Shown piece after piece: positions 1 through 5,390 of a stretch of 15,962 nucleotides of DNA; position 1 is the first letter of the stretch, and every line of letters begins with the position of its first letter. Below the pieces are notes generated by a model. The model was not told the DNA's origin and ran no database searches. It saw only the letters and a program-made list of their open reading frames with translations. The position numbers were made by a program, and so were the translations under genes. This DNA comes from Candidatus Aphodomonas merdavium (GTDB taxonomy: Bacteria > Bacillota > Clostridia > Christensenellales > Aristaeellaceae). Location of the stretch: positions 1-15,962 of the forward strand of contig DVLH01000136.1 of NCBI GenBank assembly GCA_018715585.1. The letters are read 5' to 3'.

Positions 1-1
1 C

Positions 2-256
2 AACGTCGCGCTAGAGCTGATTGAACCGGATGAAGGCCCCTCCTCCTGGCGGGAGTTTTTGCAGGCGCATGGAGAGGGCGTCCATCACCTGGGCGTCATC
101 GTCAATGATCTAGAAGGTGCGCTTCAGACGCTTAAAGAACATGATATTGACAAGCGGCAATACGGAGGCGCACAATGGGGGAGCTATACGATTGTCGATA
201 GCGGCGCGTTGGGCGTGCTGCTCAATGTAAAATGCAAGAAGCCCTTTTGCGGCTGA
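2..256 (+). CDS. VOC (glyoxalase-fold) family protein, C-terminal part only
   Basis: The reading frame is open from the window edge, so the start and N-terminal half are missing; 84 codons and a TGA stop are visible. The fragment has the second half of a vicinal oxygen chelate domain: an ELIEP strand, a W-x-EFL helix, then GEGVHHLG, the usual place of a metal-binding His in epimerase or lactoylglutathione-lyase-like members. The ELIEP Glu is a likely ligand. In the last strand, where relatives commonly read LGVxxEL, this protein reads LGVLLNV, so the final expected Glu is an Asn. That could mean an altered metal site or a non-catalytic protein. The ELIEP...GEGVHH pattern resembles methylmalonyl-CoA epimerase-type proteins, but I would not assign a substrate. 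It lies 14 bases before the next gene, also a VOC protein, probably in one operon. Confidence 0.8.
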   Translation, partial: NVALELIEPDEGPSSWREFLQAHGEGVHHLGVIVNDLEGALQTLKEHDIDKRQYGGAQWGSYTIVDSGALGVLLNVKCKKPFCG

Positions 257-262
257 GAGGAG
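256..262 (+). promoter_or_regulatory. Ribosome binding site that fixes the start of the second VOC gene
   Basis: AGAGGAG lies 8 bases before the ATG at 271 and overlaps the stop of the preceding gene. The in-frame ATG at 232 has no such site and lies inside the upstream coding sequence, so 271 is preferred. Confidence 0.7.
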
Positions 263-270
263 AAAAGACG

Positions 271-975
271 ATGGTACGGGAAATGAACCATATTGGCCTG
301 CGCGTATATGATGTGGACGCGGCCATCCGGCTTTATCGCGACGTTCTTGGCGGTGCGGTCATCCGCGACGGCAAGTCGTTGGACGGAAAATCACGCTTTG
401 TCTATATCCAGCTGGGCGGCTCTGTGTTAGAGCTCATTACGGCAAACGGTGTGAGCGACCAGGGATTTGCGCACATTGCGTTCTTGACGGATCACGACGG
501 CCTTGACGCCGCCTACAGCAAGCTGAGCAGCGAAGGCTATTTCTTCGTCATCCCGCCCAAAGTCGCCGCCTCCGGGGATGGCAGGCTCGCCTTCTTCCGC
601 GATGATTCGGCGATCACCTACGAGCTGATCCAGCGCGAGGAGCACATCCGCAAAGCGCCTTTTTCGACGGAGCTCGTGCGGGCGTTCCGCTATGTCACCG
701 TCTCCATCAAGCCCGAATTCCTCCAGAAAACGGACGCGTTCTACACGCAGGAGCTCTCCTTCCAGCGCGAAGGGGAAGGCCTCTATGCGTTCGGCACGGA
801 CCACGTGCAGGTCGTGCCGGGAGAAGGGCGGATTGAATCCATCACGCTCGATGTCTACAGCCTGGAAAAGGCGCGCGCCGCGCTGGAACAGCTTGGCCTG
901 GCAGTGCAGCCCGCCGGGCAAGGGCTGTGCGCAACCGGGTTCGGCGGCGAAAAGATGCTGCTGCAAGAAAGCTAA
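271..975 (+). CDS. Two-domain VOC (glyoxalase/dioxygenase-fold) family protein
   Basis: A 234-residue protein with two tandem VOC domains. The first (about residues 3-122) keeps all four expected metal ligands: His7 (NHIGL), Glu54 (VLELI), His68 (GFAHIAF) and Glu118 (TYELI). The second (about 137-234) has the fold pattern but none of the ligands: the matching strands read FRYVTVS, DHVQVVP, SITLDV and KMLLQ. Only domain 1 is therefore likely to bind metal; domain 2 is probably structural or regulatory. The family includes glyoxalase I, epimerases, extradiol dioxygenases and resistance proteins, and the sequence does not reveal the substrate. The start at 271 follows a good ribosome binding site; an ATG at 283 is a weaker alternative. 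The gene follows another VOC gene by 14 bases, suggesting co-transcription from a promoter outside the window, and ends at a bidirectional terminator. Confidence 0.85.
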   Translation: MVREMNHIGLRVYDVDAAIRLYRDVLGGAVIRDGKSLDGKSRFVYIQLGGSVLELITANGVSDQGFAHIAFLTDHDGLDAAYSKLSSEGYFFVIPPKVAASGDGRLAFFRDDSAITYELIQREEHIRKAPFSTELVRAFRYVTVSIKPEFLQKTDAFYTQELSFQREGEGLYAFGTDHVQVVPGEGRIESITLDVYSLEKARAALEQLGLAVQPAGQGLCATGFGGEKMLLQES

Positions 976-999
976 ACAGGCCACGCCGGCCAAACAAAG

Positions 1000-1036
1000 A
1001 ATGCCCCGCTGCAATGCATGCAAGCGGGGCATTTTC
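1000..1036. terminator. Bidirectional intrinsic terminator between convergent genes
   Basis: A perfect 11-bp stem (AATGCCCCGCT at 1000-1010 with its complement at 1023-1033) closes a 12-base loop. T-rich sequence follows on the plus strand (ATTTTCCTTTT), and on the minus strand the stem is followed by TTTGTTTG. It can end both the VOC operon and the ABC exporter operon, whose stop codons face each other here. Confidence 0.85.
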
Positions 1037-1048
1037 CTTTTCCGTGCT

Positions 1049-2782
1049 TTACGCCTCAAACTGCGCGTTATACAGCTTCGCGTAGAACCCGCCGCGGCGC
1101 AGCAGCTCCTCGTGCGTCCCCGTTTCCACGATGCTCCCGTCGCGCATGACAAGGATGCAATCGGCGCTGCGGATGGTGGAGAGCCTGTGGGCGACGATGA
1201 AGCTCGTCTTGCCGCGCATGAGCGCGTCGAACGCCTGGGAAATCTTCGCCTCCGTGCGCGTATCAATCGACGATGTCGCCTCGTCCAGGATAAGCACGGG
1301 CGGCAGGCAGAGCATCACGCGCGCAATGCACAGCAGCTGGCGCTGCCCCTGCGAGAGGCCGCCCCCGTCTTTGAGCGGCGTATCATATCCCTGCGGCAGG
1401 CGGCGGATAAAGCTATGGGCGTTTGCCGCCTTGGCAGCGCGGATGATTTCCTCCTCGCTCGCTTCCGGCTTGCCGATGGCAATGTTCTCGCGCACGGTGC
1501 CGTCGCGCAGCCAGGTGTCCTGCAGCACCATGCCGTAGCTGCGGCGCAAGCTCTTGCGCGTAAGCCTGCGGATATCGCAGCCGTCCAGCAGGATGGCGCC
1601 GCTGTCCACGTCATAAAAGCGCATCAACAAATTGATCAGCGTCGTCTTGCCGCAGCCCGTGGGGCCGACGATGGCCACGTGCATGCCCGGCTTGACCGAA
1701 AGGCTGAAATTCTCAATCAGCGGCCGTTCGCGCACATAGGAGAAGCAGACCTTGTCCAGCGCCACGGCGCCCGCGGCATGCTCCAGCGTGCGGGCATCCG
1801 GCGGCTCCGGCGGCTGTTCCGGCTCGTCCAGCAGCGCAAAAAGCCGCTCCGCACACGCAAGCGCCCCCTGCATCTCCGCCACCACGCCGGAAATCTCGTT
1901 AAACGGCTTTGTGTATTGGCGCGCATAGCTTAAAAAGCAGCTGAGCGTGCCCACGCTGATGCGGCCGGAAAGGGCCGAAAGCGCCCCCGTCACGCCGACG
2001 CCCGCATAGACGAGCGCGTTGACAAAGCGCGTGGCGGGGTTTGTGATGGAGGAATAGAACACCGCGCGCAGCGAGTGCTTGCGCAGCAGCGCGTTCCCCT
2101 CGTCAAAGCGCTGCGTCAGCGCATCCTCGCGGCAGAACGCCTGCGTCAGCTTCGCCTGGGAGATCGCCTCGTCCACCAAAGCCGTCTGTTCCGCGCGCGC
2201 CTGGGCCTGCAAGGCGAACATGCCGTGCGTCCGCCGGGCGATGAACGCCGCCACAAACAGCGAAATGGGCGTAAGCAGCACTACCACGAGCGTGATGGAC
2301 ACGCTCTGGGAAAGCATGAAGCCAAGCGTCCCCACAATCGTCAGCACGCCGGAAAACAGCTCGGTAAACCCCAGCAAAAGCCCGTCGGAAAGGCGCTCCG
2401 CATCGGAAATGACACGGCTGACAATTTCGCCATAGGGGCGGCCGTCAAGCGTCTTGAGCGGCAGCCTTTCCAACTTTTCAAACGCATCGTCGCGCAAGCC
2501 GCGGATGATGCCTGCCGTCAGCGACGTACAAAGGGCGCTCAACCCCCACTGCGCCGCCGCGCCCAGCAGCGCAAAGCCCGCAATTGCAACCAGCACTCGC
2601 TTTAGCGGTGCAAAGCGCACCTGGCCTGCCGCAACCACCTCATCCACCGCCTGGCCCGTCAGCACGGGAATAACCAGCGAACAGCCGACGCTGACAATCG
2701 CCAACAAAAGCACCGTCAGCAGCGGTACGCGGAAACTGCGCATCCGCAAGAGCACACGGCGCACCGTCTGGTTCTTTTTCAT
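1049..2782 (-). CDS. ABC exporter half-transporter, subunit with intact ATPase residues (heterodimer partner 2)
   Basis: A 577-residue fused permease and ATPase. An N-terminal transmembrane domain (about residues 15-320, six predicted helices) is followed by a nucleotide-binding domain with Walker A GPTGCGKTT (373-381), Q-loop Gln421, signature LSQGQ (476-480), Walker B LILDE with catalytic Glu501, and switch His532 (AHRLST). The signature departs from LSGGQ, as is typical of the partner that completes the degenerate site in heterodimeric exporters such as BmrCD, LmrCD and TM287/288. Its own Walker B and His are intact and would pair with the canonical FSGGQ of the upstream subunit. The ATG overlaps the upstream stop as ATGA, indicating translational coupling and equal production. 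Likely role: ATP-driven export of drugs or other amphipathic molecules across the plasma membrane; the substrate is unknown. The frame runs back to 2887, but that stretch overlaps the upstream gene and has no start signal. Confidence 0.92.
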   Translation of the reverse strand: MKKNQTVRRVLLRMRSFRVPLLTVLLLAIVSVGCSLVIPVLTGQAVDEVVAAGQVRFAPLKRVLVAIAGFALLGAAAQWGLSALCTSLTAGIIRGLRDDAFEKLERLPLKTLDGRPYGEIVSRVISDAERLSDGLLLGFTELFSGVLTIVGTLGFMLSQSVSITLVVVLLTPISLFVAAFIARRTHGMFALQAQARAEQTALVDEAISQAKLTQAFCREDALTQRFDEGNALLRKHSLRAVFYSSITNPATRFVNALVYAGVGVTGALSALSGRISVGTLSCFLSYARQYTKPFNEISGVVAEMQGALACAERLFALLDEPEQPPEPPDARTLEHAAGAVALDKVCFSYVRERPLIENFSLSVKPGMHVAIVGPTGCGKTTLINLLMRFYDVDSGAILLDGCDIRRLTRKSLRRSYGMVLQDTWLRDGTVRENIAIGKPEASEEEIIRAAKAANAHSFIRRLPQGYDTPLKDGGGLSQGQRQLLCIARVMLCLPPVLILDEATSSIDTRTEAKISQAFDALMRGKTSFIVAHRLSTIRSADCILVMRDGSIVETGTHEELLRRGGFYAKLYNAQFEA

Positions 2783-4524
2783 GCCTGCGCCGCCTCCTTC
2801 CCCGCCTCGTCCGGGAACTGTGAATAATAGATCTCCCGATAGACGCCGCAGCTGCGCATTAGCTCTGCATGCGTACCGATGCCGCACACAGCGCCGTCAT
2901 CCAGCACGATGATGCGGTTTGCCGCGCGCACGGACGCAGCGCGCTGGGAGACGATAAACACGGTCATATCCTTTAGCTTTGAAAGCGCATGGCGCAAATC
3001 CCGCTCCGTAGCAAAATCCAGCGCCGACGCGCTGTCATCCAAGATGAGGATTTCCGGCTCGCCTAGCAGCGCGCGGGCGATGGTGAGCCGCTGGCGCTGC
3101 CCGCCGGAAAAATTCCGCCCGCGCTGGCTGACCGGCATGGAAAGGCCTTCCGGCTTTTCCCGGACGAACGAAAGCGCCTGCGCGGCCTCCAGCGCTTTGT
3201 ACACCTCTTCGTCGGAGGCATCCTCCTTGCGCCAGCAGAGGTTCTCGCGCAGCGTGCCGCGAAAAAGCCCTGCCTGCTGCGGCACTACGCCGATGCGCTT
3301 GCGCAGCGCTTCAATATCCCACGCCCGCACGTCCTTGCCGTTGACAAGCACCCGCCCCTGCGTCGCGTCGTAAAAGCGCGGGATCAGGTTGATAAGCGAC
3401 GATTTGCCGGAGCCCGTACCGCCGATGACGCCGATGGTTTCGCCGTGCATCGCACAGAACGATATATCGCTGAGCGACGGCGCAGCCGCGCCCTCGTACG
3501 TCAACGAGACATGGTCAAAGCATACGGCTGCGCCACCGGCCGCCTCCGCCGTTTCCTGCGCCGCCTCCAGCTGGGGCATGCCCGTCGGCAGCGCAAGCAG
3601 CGCCGCAATGCGCCCGGCACAGGCGAGCGCCTTGGAGATGGACACGACAAGGTTGGCAAGCTTGACCAGCTCCACCAGAATTTGGGACATATAGTTTACA
3701 AGCGCCACCACCTGGCCCTGCGTCAACACGCCGATATCCACGCGAACCGCGCCGCTGTAGAGCACGGCGGCAATGGCCAGGTTCACCATCGCGCCGGTAA
3801 GCGGGTTGGACAGCGCAGCGATACGCCCTGTGCCGCGTTGCAGCGCCGTCAGCGCGCCGTTTTCCTCTTCAAAGGCGTTTATCTCGCGCTCCTCCGCGGC
3901 AAACGCGCGCAATACGCGCGCGCCTTCCAGGTTGTCGCGCGTGCGTCCGAGCAGCGCGTCCAGCTTGCGCTGTGCCGCCCGGTAGCGCGGGGTTGTCAAG
4001 AGCATAATGCCGATAACCGCAGCCGTCAAAAGCGGCAGCACAGCCAAAAAGATCAACCCTACGCGCGTATCCACCACCAGCGCCATCGCCACCGCGCCAA
4101 ACACCACAAACGGCGAGCGCAGCGCCAGGCGCAGCGTCAGGTTCAGCCCGGATTCCACCTGCGCGCTGTCGCTCGTCATGCGGGCGATCATCGTGGGCGC
4201 GCCAAGCCTGTCCAGCGAAGCATACGCAAGCCGCTGCAGCCGGCGAAACAGCGCCGCGCGCAAATCGGCAGAAAAACCCGTGGCCGCCTGTGCCGCAAAA
4301 AACTGCGCCGTAATGGAGAAAACAAGCCCTGCCGCGCCGAGACCGGCCACAAGCGCGCTCATTTTCAGCACGTATGCGCGGTCTCCGCCGCCCACGCCCC
4401 GGTCGATAATGGCGGCCATCACGAGCGGCACAAGCAGCTCCATGGCGACCTCCAGCAGCTTAAACAGCGGTGCAAGCACCGTCTGCACCCTGTAGGGGCG
4501 CAGGTATTTTAGCAGTTTATTCAC
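2779..4524 (-). CDS. ABC exporter half-transporter, subunit with degenerate ATPase residues (heterodimer partner 1)
   Basis: A 581-residue ABC transporter: transmembrane domain (about residues 12-310), then an ATPase domain with Walker A GGTGSGKSS (368-376), Q-loop near Gln416-417, canonical signature FSGGQ (472-476), Walker B ILILDD (492-497) and a switch region reading VSQR. Two catalytic residues differ from consensus: Asp497 replaces the catalytic Glu and Gln527 replaces the switch His. These are the known hallmarks of the non-catalytic site in asymmetric heterodimeric exporters. With the downstream subunit it should form one weak site (this Walker A/B plus the partner's LSQGQ) and one working site. 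The start is GTG at 4524, preceded by GGAGGA at 4529-4534. A shorter name such as multidrug ABC transporter is safe; the transported compound cannot be read from the sequence. Confidence 0.92.
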   Translation of the reverse strand: MNKLLKYLRPYRVQTVLAPLFKLLEVAMELLVPLVMAAIIDRGVGGGDRAYVLKMSALVAGLGAAGLVFSITAQFFAAQAATGFSADLRAALFRRLQRLAYASLDRLGAPTMIARMTSDSAQVESGLNLTLRLALRSPFVVFGAVAMALVVDTRVGLIFLAVLPLLTAAVIGIMLLTTPRYRAAQRKLDALLGRTRDNLEGARVLRAFAAEEREINAFEEENGALTALQRGTGRIAALSNPLTGAMVNLAIAAVLYSGAVRVDIGVLTQGQVVALVNYMSQILVELVKLANLVVSISKALACAGRIAALLALPTGMPQLEAAQETAEAAGGAAVCFDHVSLTYEGAAAPSLSDISFCAMHGETIGVIGGTGSGKSSLINLIPRFYDATQGRVLVNGKDVRAWDIEALRKRIGVVPQQAGLFRGTLRENLCWRKEDASDEEVYKALEAAQALSFVREKPEGLSMPVSQRGRNFSGGQRQRLTIARALLGEPEILILDDSASALDFATERDLRHALSKLKDMTVFIVSQRAASVRAANRIIVLDDGAVCGIGTHAELMRSCGVYREIYYSQFPDEAGKEAAQA

Positions 4525-4535
4525 GCAATCCTCCG

Positions 4536-4564
4536 TTGACAGAAATTCGCCTTTATTTTATCAT
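4536..4564 (+). promoter_or_regulatory. Sigma-A-type promoter for the small membrane protein gene
   Basis: TTGACA (4536-4541), a 17-base spacer and TATCAT (4559-4564) give a perfect -35 and a 5/6 match at -10. A transcript would begin near 4571 and reach the AGAGAGGGGG ribosome binding site before the ATG at 4600. The -35 box lies in the leader of the divergent ABC operon. Confidence 0.7.
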
Positions 4565-4582
4565 AGGAACGGCAATGCGCAA
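4555..4582 (-). promoter_or_regulatory. Probable promoter for the ABC exporter operon
   Basis: On the minus strand, TTGCGC (4577-4582) and TAAAAT (4555-4560) are separated by 16 bases. The -10 is a 5/6 match, the -35 weaker. Transcription would start near 4548, giving a short leader before the GTG at 4524. Its -10 overlaps the -10 of the opposing promoter. Confidence 0.4.
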
Positions 4583-4599
4583 GAGAGAGGGGGAAAGAA

Positions 4600-5064
4600 A
4601 TGGAGGGGATCAAAACAGCGCTAATGACAGTGCTGGTCGCGATGACCCCTGTGTTGGAGTTGCGCGCCGCCATTCCCTTTGGATTGGCCGGTGGCCTTGC
4701 ATACTGGGAGGCGTTTTGGCTGGCGGTAGTAGGAAACATGCTGCCCATTCCGCTGCTCATCCTTTTTGCACGCCGTTTGCTTTCCTGGCTTTCGCACAGG
4801 TTTGCTTTTATGCGGCGCTTTACTGATTTTGTAGAAAAGCACGCCGTAGCCAAAGCCAAACGCATCAACCGTTTTCAGCTCTTTGGCCTCATGCTTCTCG
4901 TGGCCGTCCCGCTGCCCGGCACGGGCGCCTGGACCGGCGCGCTCGTAGCGACGGTGTTAGAGCTGCGCATGCGCAGTGCGCTGTCCGCTATCTTCCTGGG
5001 CGTCGTCATCGCCGGTATCATCGTCACGTTCCTGAGCTATTCGGCCGTCATAGCGTTTTTCTAG
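4600..5064 (+). CDS. Small membrane protein, COG2426 / 'small multi-drug export' family (Sm_multidrug_ex)
   Basis: A 154-residue, strongly hydrophobic protein with about four membrane segments: roughly residues 6-30 (containing the conserved-looking MTPVLELRAAIPFG), 36-58 (AVVGNMLPIPLLILF), 93-115 (containing VPLPGTGAWTGAL) and 127-152. The P-x-LELRAAIP and PLPGTGAWTGA motifs are characteristic of this family. The family name suggests drug export, but I know of no strong functional proof, so the role should be treated as unknown. The cytosolic loop between segments 2 and 3 is basic (about residues 58-90). The ATG at 4600 follows a purine-rich site (AGAGAGGGGG). The gene diverges from the ABC exporter operon, with promoters overlapping, and ends in a terminator at 5111-5134. 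Confidence 0.85.
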   Translation: MEGIKTALMTVLVAMTPVLELRAAIPFGLAGGLAYWEAFWLAVVGNMLPIPLLILFARRLLSWLSHRFAFMRRFTDFVEKHAVAKAKRINRFQLFGLMLLVAVPLPGTGAWTGALVATVLELRMRSALSAIFLGVVIAGIIVTFLSYSAVIAFF

Positions 5065-5110
5065 CGCAGCGGCTTGATTGTCCCGCACAAATAATTTGCA
5101 GCATCTTTGC

Positions 5111-5134
5111 AAGCGCTATTCAAGGCGCTTTTTT
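5111..5134 (+). terminator. Intrinsic terminator after the COG2426 gene
   Basis: AAGCGC (5111-5116) pairs with GCGCTT (5125-5130) around an 8-base loop. The last two bases of the stem run into a continuous T tract of six (5129-5134). It lies 47 bases after the stop codon at 5064. Confidence 0.65.
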
Positions 5135-5167
5135 CGGCGTGCGCTTTCCCCGCTCCGCCCGCCGCAT

Positions 5168-5211
5168 AACACCGCCCCCGGCGCCAGGGCGCTTCGCCGG
5201 TGGTGTTTTTT
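5168..5211 (+). terminator. Second plus-strand terminator-like hairpin
   Basis: AACACCGCC (5168-5176) pairs with GGTGGTGTT (5199-5207; one G-U pair), with an inner GGCG/CGCC stem, followed directly by a T run to 5211. The T run is on the plus strand only, so it would stop read-through from 4600-5064 before it runs antisense into the topoisomerase genes. Confidence 0.6.
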
Positions 5212-5240
5212 GCATGGTTTTATTTCTAAACCAAACCGCC

Positions 5241-5277
5241 GCTTTTCCGGGCCGCCGGCAAGGCGGCGCAGAAAAGC
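5241..5277. repeat. Two-part inverted repeat
   Basis: GCTTTTC (5241-5247) pairs with GAAAAGC (5271-5277), enclosing GCCGCC/GGCGGC (5251-5256 and 5262-5267) with a 5-base loop and a 3x3 internal loop. There is no clear T tract on either strand; it may protect the 3' end of the parC transcript or block read-through. Confidence 0.55.
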
Positions 5278-5299
5278 TTTGCAGGCAGCCAAAGCGTCT

Positions 5300-5344
5300 G
5301 AAAGCGGCCGGAAAGCCGGCAATGCCGGCTTTCGGACCGCTTTC
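5300..5344. repeat. Long near-perfect inverted repeat downstream of parC
   Basis: Two 21-base arms (5300-5320 and 5324-5344) around a 3-base AAT loop match except for a small internal mismatch zone. The inner GGAAAGCCGGC pairs almost fully. It is the first very strong hairpin after the parC stop codon on the minus strand. The following T tract is weak, so it is either a poor intrinsic terminator or an RNA 3'-end stabiliser. Confidence 0.6.
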
Positions 5345-5390
5345 CTTCCGCGCAGGCGTTTCCCTGCCGGATGGCTTTATGCAAAAACGT

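Larger units (their letters stand above)
5065..5390. other. 326-base intergenic region between convergent genes, rich in hairpins
   Basis: No credible coding sequence is visible; reading frames crossing it have Arg/Pro-rich translations and no ribosome binding site. Besides the separately listed hairpins, a fifth imperfect stem lies at about 5349-5371 (CGCGCAGG pairing with CCTGCCGG, with a bulge). No clear promoter or tRNA was seen. Confidence 0.6.

Noticed and set aside
427..1933. Long reading frames on the strand opposite the VOC and ABC genes (279 and 413 codons)
   Set aside because: They are antisense shadows in GC-rich DNA: Arg/Ala-rich translations, no family motif, no ribosome binding site, and they run across the terminator at 1000-1036.
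2783..2887. Upstream extension of the second ABC subunit
   Set aside because: The extension lies within the end of the preceding gene; the ATG at 2782 in the ATGA overlap gives a standard half-transporter N-terminus.
3445..4512. 355-codon plus-strand frame opposite the first ABC subunit
   Set aside because: Its composition is Arg/His/Gln-rich and it lies entirely antisense to a gene with all ABC motifs in order.
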